A stretch of 64,000 nucleotides of DNA from Protea cynaroides (Eukaryota; Streptophyta; Magnoliopsida; Proteales; Proteaceae), in assembly GCA_028583415.1 (NCBI GenBank), contig CM053267.1, forward strand, positions 52,776,914-52,840,913, read 5' to 3'. Positions 10,291-21,066 of this stretch are shown here, piece after piece. Under the pieces are notes generated by a model that made no database searches, was not told the DNA's origin, and worked only from the letters and a program-made list of their open reading frames with translations. Position 1 is the first letter of the stretch, and each line of letters starts with the position of its first letter. The position numbers and the translations under genes were made by a program.

Positions 10291-13200
10291 GAATTATCGG
10301 TGAATGATGTAGTTTTACAGAATTAGATCAATCTTAGATACAAGCCCTTCAACAATCAAGAAAAATAATTGGTGCAAAAACACAATAACGAGGAATAACT
10401 GGCGAGATTTAAGTACTAACATGAAAGAGAAATAGTAACTTGCTATGAGGGGGACGAAGAAAATTCTCTTAGCAAACAGCCTTTGAACAGGATATTTCAA
10501 GTTAATAAAAATCTTAAAACAATAAAACCATACTGCTACCAGGGTGCGGGCAAGAAGATCTCCAAGCTAATACCTCGAAGCCTGCCTGGAGTTACCTATT
10601 CATACCATAGGGGTCCTTAATTAGTTGCAAGTGGCCAAGAACAACACATGAAACGGAAGTACAAAAATAAATCGCAACGAGGTCTTCATCATGGGATTGA
10701 GGATCGAAAACCAAAACAGTCAAGCTGAGCCATTTTTCATTCATACAAAGGAAATGTTTACAATACAAAAGGACAAGTTGGTCCTACAAATGACCTGGGT
10801 GATATTCACATCCACCAATGCCTGACACTATCAAAGGACTAACTACCAAACCAATAACCAGGGACCTCTTGAATAGCTTGCCATTTTCGCGTCTCAGTGC
10901 ACATCTAAACCGGGTGTACCTCACTGGAGGCTGAAACAAAAAAACCAATAGACTACCATGTGTTGGGACTTGATTCTTTTTTACTCCTACAATTTACAAC
11001 ACCCCCCCCCCCCCCCCCCCCAAAAAAATTCAGTTTACAGAAAGAGACCTACAGTTTTTTCTAATGTCCGAAGTGTTAAGATTACTGATTCCGCTGAGAG
11101 AGGCCTAGTAAATAGACTTCTCCTTCTCCTTCGTTCTTTGGCTGCCTAAAAAGATCAATGAGGATGATTTTCAAGTTCTGGGCTCTGCTTTTCTCTCTAC
11201 AAATAATCCAAAATGTTGCAGACAATAGCAACCTATGTATTTTGTTCCCTTCCAGGAATATGGTATCTTTCCATCTCCACACAAACCTAGAGAGGTTTCC
11301 ACCTCACTAAAAAAATTTAACCGTACTCCAAAAGCATAAACACAATGCACCAAAAAGATAACAATGCACGGTTTCAGCACACATTAGTGAAAAGAGACTT
11401 GACAGTTTGGAGGCAAAAAGTTAATGAATAGATTGATAACGATAAAGATACTATCTATGGTAGTAGTCCACATAAAGGATTGGGATTTGACAGGGACTCC
11501 TACCCAAAAAATACCCACAGAGGAAGCTAACCAAAATCAAGACATCATCAAACTGGACACAACAATACATTGATCAATCTGTTTCTGTACACTACCTTCA
11601 AAATGGCGAAGCTAACAGTCAATTAACATTACATCAAAGAGAAGGGAACCATAGTTTATTTAAACGCAGCCAAGATAAGTAATCTGCTATGTATGCTTCC
11701 TGGTTAGTGAGAATTAGCATATCAGCGAAAGCATCAGCTACAGGAAATCCCACCACCATTTGTTGAATAAAAGCTTGTATATCTACCCATTACATACTGC
11801 AACTCCGATAGTTTGATTGAAGATGCCATTGGTGGTCATGTAACTTTCCAAAAGCAGGTTCACTTCCTTCGCAAACCTCTAACGGGGGCAGTCTCCATGC
11901 ATTGATCCAGCCATACTTAACAGCAGTGACTTTCCCTCTGTTATCCTGGTTCAGTTCTTCTTCCAAGGTATTCTTATTCTTCGTTCCTTCTTTTCTTTAT
12001 TTTCTTACTCCTGTGTTGCTTCTATTTTCTTTCAATCATCATCTTCTTACTACTTTCTTTCCCCATTATATTTCTGAACTCATCCCAGTACCCAGTTCTA
12101 ATGCTAGTACTGGTTCCATTAAAGAGCGCACCTGATCTCTCTCAGATTATTTCCTTTTGGCCTCAACTTCTAGGGTCTGAACTCACCTTTAGAGGCGACC
12201 CAAAACCCTAGGTTCTCATCCCCAAAGTCATCCCCATCTGTGAAATCACAATCAGCAACCAAGTCTGGTTGCTCCACTACTGCCTGCGGTAGTTTCAGAA
12301 ATCTTGATTCTGTTATTGGTTGCTCTCACAAAAGTTGGGAGTTAGGAATTTCCTCCTCTCATGTTAAAAGGTGAAAGGAGTTAATCTGAATGAGATCTGT
12401 CAATTGAAAACCAACTGGTTACCGCTGGCTTGTTTGATAGGGAGGTTGAAGATGACATATTTCCCTATTCTCAACCTATTCACACTTGAGAATAGCTCCT
12501 TATAAAACCATTCAAAATAACCTTATTCTAATATCCAGAAAAAGCCTCCCCTTCTAAATTTACTTCCATTGAGTCCCTTAATAAGTTATTTTGCCCAAAG
12601 AAGGTCCAAGAATTCCACATAATTACATAATCACCATTGGCCGTATTATTTGAGTTTATCATTCGGCTGGGCCCATAGTAATCCCAAAGTGGGTTTTTGT
12701 GACCCAGGCTAGCATCAAAAGTTTTTACCATAGAAGCAGAAATTGTTGAGAGTGATTTAACAAAATAGGATACTAACAAGGAGTGTTAGTGTACCACCTT
12801 TTCCTCAGAAATAAAGGCCCTTCCAAGATGCAATATGTTAAAATATTTAAGAAAATGATTTCAAAGAACAAAACAACAAAATATTTCAGTTAACATTTAT
12901 CGAAATGAAATGCAAGGGAACACTTTCAGCTTACCAGATTTTGCCCAAAATTTTAGCAGTTCGCCTCGTTTGGGACATTTTGACTCATTTCAAACAATAT
13001 TTCGATGAAATTTCAACAGATTTTGTCAACATTTTGCCCCATTTTGCCTCATTTCACATTTCACATTTCACCCCTTTGCCCAAGAGCTCAGAAATGTTAG
13101 AAAACATCATATTTTTGGCAAAATCCTTCACTTTGCTGCTGAATCAATGCTTAGAGGACTGTGGAATATCCACTTCAACATTTGGTGTATCTGAAGCATC

Positions 13201-13767
13201 ATTTGCTACTTTTCCCAAATTTCAAGCTTCCCACCTATAAGGCTATTGTGATGGAAAAGATACGCTACAAGTCTACACCACGGCGTACTAACAACCTAGC
13301 GTCTAAAGCTGAACTACCATTTTGAGTATGCTTTTTACAATCTAAAAGTTCAAACATGTTTAGAGATGCTTAATTAAGGTTTCCCTGAAGTTTCGGATCA
13401 AAAATGGCCATGACCACCATCTGGGTGAAATAATTTTGGTCCTGGCCAGGGCGAAATGCGTGGCAGCTTGATCACTAATGAAATCCCTTAGAGAAATGCT
13501 TTCTTTCACCATGATTTCATGAAGAAAAAAAGAGCTTTATTCATGAAAGTTCTGCATCAGCACCAGGCAACCACCTCTGCAAAAATATGGATCACATAAA
13601 GATCCAAACCCATGGAGCATTCAACTGCAAAGCCTGAAGGAGTACAACTAAAATTTCTTTCTCCATCGCCAACATTATTCTTATTCCTAAAGGAGTAAGA
13701 GTGCTTTCTCCGTCTCCAACATTATTCTTATTTTAATTACAATAAATCCTCGCGCACTTTTTTCTCC
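10291..13767. other. Non-coding stretch between the nuclease gene and the LTR element
   Basis: No coherent coding region is visible. Notable is a run of 20 C at 11002-11021 followed by seven A. Small open frames at 11902-12135 and 12905-13240 are low-complexity or unsupported. If the acceptor at 10247 is used, this stretch would be part of the 5' intron of the nuclease gene. Confidence 0.4.
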
Positions 13768-13772
13768 CCCAC

Positions 13773-14672
13773 TGATGCAGTCCAAGGACCAACCAGTAGT
13801 AGATCAGCCCAAGGATGTGTCAACATGGGCCCAACCCACACTGTTCACGTGAACACTGTTAAAGCGGTACTGTTCACGCGGTACTGTTCACGTGAACAGT
13901 ACCAACAGCAGATTTTTCACTCTTTTTTATTTCTTTCCTAAAATATAGTGTTAGTTATTTGGAATTTTAATTGTTTGGAAACTAAGAACTTTCTTAAATT
14001 TAGTTTCCTAAAAGTGTTTAGAAACTTTCCTATTTTCAGATTTAGAAAGTTTTCTTTCCATTGTATTAAAACCTTCCTATGTTATAAGGAGGTTTAGTTT
14101 TAGTAGTTTTATCTCTTTCCTATTTTAATTATAAGGATTCTCATTATAAATAAGAGGAGTAGAAACTGGCTGGTGGTTAGATTTAGACCAGAAAAAAGAA
14201 GAGAGTTTAGCTCCTGATTTTCTGGTTGAGTCTCATAGGTTGTGAGACTCAACCGAAAGATTCTGTTTTATGGTTTTCTTGTCCTTCTGTTAATTCCTTC
14301 AAGTTCTTATTATTGCATACTGAATTGCGATACCATTAAGTGTTGATTTGATCAACAAAAGCTCGTGGGATTAAAGATTAAAATCATATCGACCAGCTCT
14401 AACTAAACCAGTCCCGTTTACAGATGATAGGTAATTTTCAAAAAATCACATCTCTCTCATCTGTGATCGGATCATCTCCAACTTTGGATATGTCTTCATA
14501 ATCATTCCAAAGAGTATTTCCCATCAAGTTTCAAGTGATTTCAAGGGTTAGATTTCAAGATAAGTGGTTTTCTTCATTACTTTTCTCTGCAGATTTTGTA
14601 TTTGACTGAATTAAGATCCTGTAGCAAAGAGGGCTTGTTAATTTGACTTGCTTTGAACCCTCTTTGCCATCA
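13773..14672 (+). repeat. 5' LTR
   Basis: It begins TGATGCAG and ends GCCATCA. Near its start lies a perfect 22-bp palindrome (13881-13902) centred on a CACGTG G-box, next to a second partial copy ending at 13860. A TATA-like box TATAAATA lies at 14145-14152. An identical arrangement is found in the 3' copy. Confidence 0.93.
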
Positions 14673-14674
14673 AT

Positions 14675-14686
14675 TGGTATCAGAGC
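14675..14686 (+). promoter_or_regulatory. Primer-binding site for initiator tRNA-Met
   Basis: TGGTATCAGAGC begins two bases after the 5' LTR. It is complementary to the 3' end of plant initiator tRNA-Met, the usual primer for many plant LTR retrotransposons. Confidence 0.9.
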
Positions 14687-15819
14687 ATGGCTGAGGAGAG
14701 TTCTAACTAGAACTCTCCTAAACAGTCCAACAATCCCAATGACCTTGTTAATCTGGTTCTCCAACGATTGGCCAAAATGGATGCCAAGTTAGATAGCATG
14801 GATGGGATAATGAGTAATTTGGAGGAGCTAGATCATCCTAGGCCTGCTAGAGTGGAAGCCCCTAGAAGGGAAGCCCTTAATGCCAACCTAATGCCAAGAC
14901 GTATTCTTAGGGCTCTTCAAAGAGTCCCTAGAGAGGAATACCACAACCCACCCTATGACGACTATGATGAACCTATCCGTTACCAAACCCATTAAGTACG
15001 GATGGACCTCAAGGAGTTTCATGGGAGACAAGACCCTGAAGCCTTTCAAGATTGGCTGAATGCCTTAGATGACTACTTTGATTGGTTTAGCCTTCCCGAA
15101 CCTAGAAAGCTACAATTGGCCCGCTCCAAACTAGTGGGGGGTGCTCGTGATTGGTGGTGTAACTATGAATATAGTCTCATGAGGAGTCGTAGAGAACCCA
15201 CTACTTGGGAGGAGATGAAGGAAGAATTGAAAGAAAAATATTTGCCACGATCCTTCCAAAGAAGGTTGCATGACCAGTCAATAATCTTCGACAAGGCACT
15301 ATGAGTATGGAAGATTATGTCTATCAGTTTGACCAATTGTGTGCACGGTCAGGTTCACGAGACAATAATGATCAAATGATATCTCGATTCCGTTTGGGGC
15401 TGCGACCTGAAATTAGAGAAAAAATGGGAGTGGTTGATATTGTTAGTTTTAACGACTGTGTTGATAAAGTTTTCCAAGCCGATGACCTTTTGAAGTCAAC
15501 ACCAAAGTCCACCTCCAGTTCTTATGAATTGAAACACCCTACACCAAACAGTAAAGCCATAGGGACTACATCTCATGCTACTCCAACGACAGATAAAGGT
15601 AAAACTCCCATGGTAGCAGCTATGGATGTGCAATGCTATCACTGCAATGCATATAGTCACTTTGCTAGAGATTGTCCACAAAAATTAAAGGTAAACTCCT
15701 TAGTTGCTGCAATCGAGGCCAACCCAGATACACAGGTATGTGAACCGCAAAGTGATGACACTTACGTTCCTAATACGGATGTCATGGATGATAGTGAGGA
15801 TTCATCCGAATCCATATAA
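14687..15819 (+). pseudogene. Retrotransposon gag (Retrotrans_gag domain plus CCHC knuckle), broken
   Basis: The frame opens at ATG 14687 and is stopped by TAG at 14708 and TAA at 14993. It shifts frame near 15272, then runs to TAA at 15817. The stretch 15002-15480 is a typical plant Retrotrans_gag domain: WLNALDDYFDW, then KLVGGARDWW, YLPRSFQ and MEDYVYQFDQLC. A CCHC zinc knuckle CYHCNAYSHFARDC (C-x2-C-x4-H-x4-C) lies at 15634-15675. Gag packages the RNA into virus-like particles. The stops mean that this copy cannot make full-length Gag. No pol follows. Confidence 0.85.
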
Positions 15820-15827
15820 TCACCAAT

Positions 15828-16204
15828 ATGGTCTTGATTGCCTCAAAAGTAGATGTGGATAATTTTGATGCCTTTACTAAAGCTCTATGGATTGACAATA
15901 GTGACCACAGTTCTGATGAAGACCACGGTGTTATGGAGAAAATTGCAGAAGACAAAGAATTGAATAAGATCGTCCCCATGGATACCACGATTCCATTTGA
16001 CTTTCCTCAAGATGTTGAGCATGTTGATTTCGTAATACCATCTAAATATCTTGAAAAAAGTGGACCCAAAGTGATGGATTTTCTTCCAACGTCGCAAGCA
16101 CAGTTTAAGTTTCAAGATCAACAGATGCTGCCTACCGACCCCTCTGTAGTTATTCTTCACCATTACAAAACTCGTGGACGAGTTCTTTTTAAGTGGGGGG
16201 GAGT
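15828..16204 (+). pseudogene. Post-gag open frame of the retrotransposon, function unknown
   Basis: An open frame from ATG 15828 runs through the polypurine tract into the 3' LTR. It is acidic (DNSDHSSDEDHG) and contains HHYKTRGRVLFKWGGVDAVQ just before and across the LTR edge. That resembles the tail of plant LTR-element polyproteins that read into the LTR (memory only). It could be the surviving 3' end of a deleted pol. No enzymatic motif is visible. Confidence 0.4.
16191..16204 (+). promoter_or_regulatory. Polypurine tract
   Basis: AAGTGGGGGGGAGT lies directly against the 3' LTR (first base 16205). It matches the expected position and composition of the plus-strand primer. Confidence 0.85.
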
Positions 16205-17104
16205 TGATGCAGTCCAAGGACCAGCCAGTAGTGGATAAGCCCAAGGATGTGTCAACATGGGCCCAACCCACACTGTTCACGTGAACACTGTTAACGCGGT
16301 ACTGTTCACGCGGTACTGTTCACGTGAACAGTACCAACAGCAGATTTTTCACTCTTTTTTATTTCTTTCCTAAAATATAGTGTTAGTTATTTGGAATTTT
16401 AATTGTTTGGAAACTAAGAACTTTCTTAAATTTAGTTTCCTAAAAGTGTTTAGAAACTTTCCTATTTTCAGATTTAGAAAGTTTTCTTTCCATTGTATTA
16501 AAACCTTCCTATGTTATAAGGAGGTTTAGTTTTAGTAGTTTTATCTCTTTCCTATTTTAATTGTAAGGATTCTCATTATAAATAAGAGGAGTAGAAGCTG
16601 GCTGGTGGTTAGATTTAGACCAGAAAAAAGAAGAGAGTTTAGCTCCTGATTTTCTGGTTGAGTCTCATAGGTTGTGAGACTCAACCGAAAGATTCTGTTT
16701 TATGGTTTTCTTGTCCTTCTGTTAATTCCTTCAAGTTCTTATTATTGCATACTGAATTGCGATACCATTAAGTGCTGATTTGATCAACGAAAGCTCGTGG
16801 GATTAAAGATTAAAATCATATCGACCAGCTCTAACTAAACCAGTCCCGTTTACAGATGATAGGTAGTTTTCAAAAAATCACATCTCTCTCATCTGTGATC
16901 GGATCATCTCCAACTTTGGATATGTCTTCATAATCATTCCAAAGAGTATTTCCCATCAAGTTTCAAGTGATTTCAAGGGTTAGATTTCAAGATAAATTGT
17001 TTTCTTCATTACTTTTCTCTGCAGATTTTGTATTTGACTGAATTAAGATCCTGTAGCAAAGAGGGCTTGTTAATTTGACTTGCTTTGAACCCTCTTTGCC
17101 ATCA
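16205..17104 (+). repeat. 3' LTR
   Basis: It is 900 bp, the same length as the 5' LTR. Differences noted by eye include two near the start (CCAACC/CCAGCC, AGATCA/GGATAA), AAAGCGG/AACGCGG, ATTATAAGG/ATTGTAAGG and GATAAGTGG/GATAAATTG. The G-box palindrome is at 16313-16334. Confidence 0.93.
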
Positions 17105-17565
17105 CCCACCCCATGAGGATAGCTGTAATACATACAAGTTCAACTAAGCTACTTATCTTATGTTCATATCCATAGTTGTCAAGGCATCGCCTAGGCAGAC
17201 ACCTAGGCGTCCAGGCGCTTTTTTAGAGCCTGGGCGCTTGGGCGCCTTGCTATTGTTAGAAAGGCGAGTGCCCAGGCACTATAGGCGTCGCCCAGAGCCC
17301 CTAGGACGCCCAAAGTGCCTGGGCGATCGCCTTATTGTCTATGGGTGCATTTTTTTTTATTATTTTGTAAAAATTTATGTGTATAAATTATAAATCATTA
17401 ATAAGATGCCTATGAGAATAATGCTACCCCCTTAAGGTTTCCATTTACTCACAATTCAATTTCAACTATCCACTTTTATCGACTAGACGGCTACACATTA
17501 TTAAATTCCTTAACATAACAGATTTCGTTACCTAATTTGTGTCGCGGACTTGCGTGAGATTTAAG

Positions 17566-18403
17566 TGATGGCAAAGGGATTAAGACATCTCAAATTAACA
17601 AGCCCTCTTTGCTATAGGATCTTAATTCAGTCCAACACAAAAATCTGCAGAGAAAAGTAATAGAAAAAAAGTTCTTATCTGAAAATCCGACCGTCAGAAA
17701 TTGATGAAACTTGGGTTGAATGGCCCTTTATAATAGTTATGAACACCTCCAAAGTTGAAGACGATCGGAAGAAAACTGAAGAAGATATGAGGCCCCAAAG
17801 CTGGCTGGACCTGGTAGCGCCTGGTTTTGGACAGTGTTCTGGAGCTTTTGTGATCTGGTTTCAATTCAACCACAGAACTTAAAGGAGCTTGTAGGAACAG
17901 TGTTGCCAGCCAAGGTATAGTAGACCTAGATCCAAGGAATAACAGAAATTCCAAGGAAAGAGAAAAGAACAAGAGGTTGAGTATTACAATCAGGTGAGGC
18001 TCAATCAGAAATTAATTGATTCTCAATTTTTTTGGAAAAGCTCTAAAAGCTACCGTCAGCTTCTACTCCTCTTATTTATAATGAGAATCCTTTCAATTAA
18101 AATAGGAAAGAGAGAAAGCTACTAAAAATTAAACCTCCTTATAACATAGGAAGGTTTTAATACAATGGAAATAAAACTTTCTAAATCTGAAAATAGGAAA
18201 GTAAATACTTGGTCTCCAAGTAATTGAAACCTACTATCAATCTATCCTAAATATTAGGAAACAAACTAAACAATGAAATTAGGAAACTAACTTTTAGGAA
18301 AGAAATAACAAAAGAGTGAAAAAATCTTTTAAAAAAATCTGCTGGTACTGTTCACGTGAACAGTGTTGATCATGTGGGCTGGTTGCCTTCTTGGACTGCA
18401 TCA
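17566..18403 (-). mobile_element. Solo LTR of the gag-only retrotransposon family, reversed
   Basis: 838 bp reading TGATGGCAAAG to GGACTGCATCA is the reverse complement of the 900-bp LTR, with many small differences. It has a perfect 5-bp target duplication TTAAG (17561-17565 and 18404-18408). It sits inside the hAT element, so it arrived after that element. The internal region and second LTR were lost, presumably by LTR-LTR recombination. It is more diverged than the pair at 13773-17104, so it is older. Confidence 0.92.
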
Positions 18404-18436
18404 TTAAGCATGTGGGTTGGCAATTGGCAATTTAGC

Positions 18437-19090
18437 ATGACCTTAAATAAGTGTACTCATATATATAACATATAGTATCTAGTGCTTGTGCGTCGAAAGC
18501 ACTACCATAAATAATAATAATCAAATGACTGAATAACATTATCTAGGATTCTAAGTTTACCTTATTCACCTTCACAATCAATTTTTTTTATTTTAATCCA
18601 ACACATATGATGATAATTGAGATCTTTCCAAGAAATCAAATTTTTTTTTTATTCCAACACATATGATGATAATTGAGATCTTTCCAAGAAATCCAAAGTA
18701 AGGTAGATTCATGACCAATTGATTAAATTATTAGTAATAGGCTAATAGTAAGAGATGAAAAATAGTATTTTACTTTTATACTAAAAAGTAAAAATCATTC
18801 GATATTGATTTAATCCAGCAACAACAAATCATGGTAGATACATCATACATCTATTACCATGTGGGTTTTTATTCGTAATATCATTTCTCGTTACATCATT
18901 TACGTCGCGTAAAATTCAAGCTTATGGGGTTGGCATGAACTTAAATAAATGTATTCATATATATAACATATTAACATATGATATCTAGTGACATGACCTT
19001 AAATAAATATACTCATATATATAACATATTAACATATAGTATCTAGTGGCATGAATCGCATGACCTTAAATAAATATACTTACATTAAAT
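18437..19090. repeat. AT-rich direct repeats within the hAT 5' region
   Basis: A unit containing CCTTAAATAAATATACTCAT followed by ATATATAACATAT and TATCTAGTG occurs at 18440, 18950, 19008 and in part at 19068, with a spacing of about 58-63 bp for the last copies. Separately, a 40-bp block (CCAACACATATGATGATAAT and onward) at about 18598 is repeated at 18653. No coding potential. Confidence 0.75.
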
Positions 19091-19519
19091 TATTAAATCA
19101 TTAGTGATAGGTTAAAGCTAATAGCATAGGCAATTAGATATTATTTTTTTTTTGGTAAAACATAGATAGACTAGATACTTATCAATGTTGATATTATTAA
19201 TTTATTATTAAACTTATGTAATAATAATTTATAATAATGAACAATCAGTAGATAATTTTAAGTTATTTATTTTTATAATTATACTTATATAACAATTAAC
19301 AATACGTATTAGTTTTATCATTAATAATCAAAAGTTAAATCTAAGTTTTTTTTTTTTAATATTTTTTAATAAAACCAATTTCTTGGATTACATATCTGAA
19401 AGACTGAAACGTTTTTACCAAAAAAAAAAAAGACTAGAATGTTAAAAAAAAAAAAAAAAAACTGAAACGTTAAAAAAAAAAAAAAAAAAAAAAAAAGAGT
19501 TTTCTCATAAAAACGTTTT

Positions 19520-19712
19520 GGCTTGGATTTGGGCATACTGTTCGAACTCAATCAACGAACTAGGGCATCACTCTCAAACTCACGGTTCCTCTCCCTCACC
19601 TACTCTTCCTTTTCCGATCCTCCGACGAGTCGACGACGGTTCAGTTCCGAGCCTCCGGCGGTCTTATTACATTCCCAGCGTCTTATTATCCTCCCGGCGG
19701 TCGTATTTCAGG
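19520..19712 (+). promoter_or_regulatory. Candidate 5' UTR exon of the hAT transposase gene
   Basis: This G+C-richer stretch (CTCACCTACTCTTCC, CCTCCGACGAGTCG) ends TTTCAG followed by GTATGA, a good splice donor at 19712/19713. The next acceptor that fits the coding exon is CTTGTGCAG at 21066. It would be the non-coding first exon of the transposase. This is inference from splice consensus only. Confidence 0.4.
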
Positions 19713-19746
19713 TATGATTTAAGATTAATGCTTGATGTTATCGGTT

Positions 19747-20685
19747 TTTTTTTTTTTTTTTTTTTTGTGAATGTCGAGTGTCGCAGGCACATTCCTTCTT
19801 CTCCTTCTTCTTCTTCTTCTTCTTCTCTGTGCACTCTATTTTTTTTTCTTCTTTTTCTCCTCTGCGCAACAGATTTTTTCCACCTTCTTTCTTCTTCGTC
19901 TTCTTCTCTGTGCACTATTTTTTTTTTCTTCTTCTTCTTCTTTTTCTCCTTCTCTGCGCACTCTTTTTTTTTTTTTTCTTCTTCTCTGCGCACCTGATTT
20001 TTTTTTTCCTTTTTCTCCTTCTTTTTCTTCTCTGCGCACTCTGTTTTTTTTTTCCTTCTTCTTCTTCTTCTTCTTCTTCTTCTTCTTCTTCTCTGCGCAC
20101 TCTTTTTTTTTTTTTTTTTTTTGTGAATGTCGAGTGTCACTGTCACATTCCTTCTTCTTCTTCTCTCTGCGCAACATTTTTTTTTTCTTTCTTTCTTCTT
20201 CTTCTTCTTCTTTGCGCACTGTTTCTTTTTTTTTTTCGTCTTCTTCTTCTTCTTCTCTACGCACTCTTTTTTTTTTTTTTTCCTACTTCTTCTTTTTCTT
20301 CTCTGCGCCCCTGATTGTTTTTTTTTTTTTGTTCTTCTTCTTTTTCTTCTTCTTCTTTTTCTTCTTCTTCTTCTCTGCATACTCTTTTTTTTTCTACTTC
20401 TTCTTCTTCTCTGTGCAACAGATTGGTTTTTTTTTTTTCTTCTTCTTCTTCTCTCGCAGTATTTTTTCTTCTTCTTCTTCTCTGCGCACTTTTTTTTTCT
20501 TCCTCTGTTTCTTCTTCTCTGCACACTCTTCTTTTTTTTTTCCCCTTCTTCTCTTCTTCTTCTTCTTCTCTGCGCACCAGATTGTTTTTCTACTTTCTTT
20601 TTTGGTTGTCAGATTGTCGACTCGAGTCTTACCGGTGGCTTCTTTTTTTTTCCTTCTTCTCCTCCTCCCCTGCACCATTGTAGAT
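19747..20685 (+). repeat. 0.9-kb polypyrimidine (TTC/T) array
   Basis: Almost every base on the plus strand is C or T. Units of TTCTTCTTC, then CTCTGCGCACTC or CTGCGCAACAGA, then a run of T, repeat about 18 times (near 19827, 19862, 19907, 19954, 19986, 20034, 20093, 20167, 20213, 20258, 20301, 20374, 20411, 20453, 20481, 20519, 20571). A larger block starting TGTGAATGTCGAGTGTC occurs at 19765 and 20122, so part of it is a 357-bp duplication. Long overlapping frames of poly-F/S or poly-K/R/E in it are artefacts of composition. Such mirror-symmetric tracts can form triplex DNA. Confidence 0.9.
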
Positions 20686-21066
20686 CTGATTTAGCCAGAT
20701 TTCATTGAAACAGTAGTCAGTAGCAGATAACTTTTTATATAGTTCATTAGTTCCAAGAAATCAAATATCTAACTAAAATCACAATGCCAGTTTGTACTGT
20801 GGTCGACTTCTTCTTCTTCTTCTATGCAACTATGTATGATATTTTTTTTGGGGAAGTAGCAGGTGTTTCTGATTTAGGAATTAGGATTGCCTTGCTGCTG
20901 AGTGCTGCCTGCTGGTGCTTCTCTCTCTCTTGGATTCTCTGCAAGACTGCAAGTGCTAGTGCTGGTAGCCTGGTAGTATGTTGTTATGCTTGTACTTGTA
21001 TGTTACTATGTTCTGAATTAATGGTTTAAAGTGTATATTAATATTTGTGCAATGTGCACTTGTGCA

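Larger units (their letters stand above)
13773..17104 (+). mobile_element. Gag-only LTR retrotransposon, complete ends
   Basis: Two LTRs of exactly 900 bp (13773-14672 and 16205-17104) flank a 1532-bp internal region. The element is bracketed by a perfect 5-bp target duplication CCCAC (13768-13772 and 17105-17109). A primer-binding site TGGTATCAGAGC follows the 5' LTR and a G-rich polypurine tract precedes the 3' LTR. The internal region encodes only a broken gag. There is no protease, reverse transcriptase, RNase H or integrase, so it must have moved with enzymes from another element. By eye the LTRs differ at about a dozen positions with no indel, which means a recent insertion. Confidence 0.93.

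Noticed and set aside
15828..16204. Pol enzymes in the LTR element
   Set aside because: Searched by eye for protease, RT and integrase motifs (for example YxDD) between gag and the 3' LTR; none present and the space is too short.
19667..20694. Very long open frames (up to 307 codons) of poly-Phe/Ser on plus and poly-Lys/Arg/Glu on minus
   Set aside because: They arise from the polypyrimidine tract; several frames on both strands are open at once and have no real protein composition.
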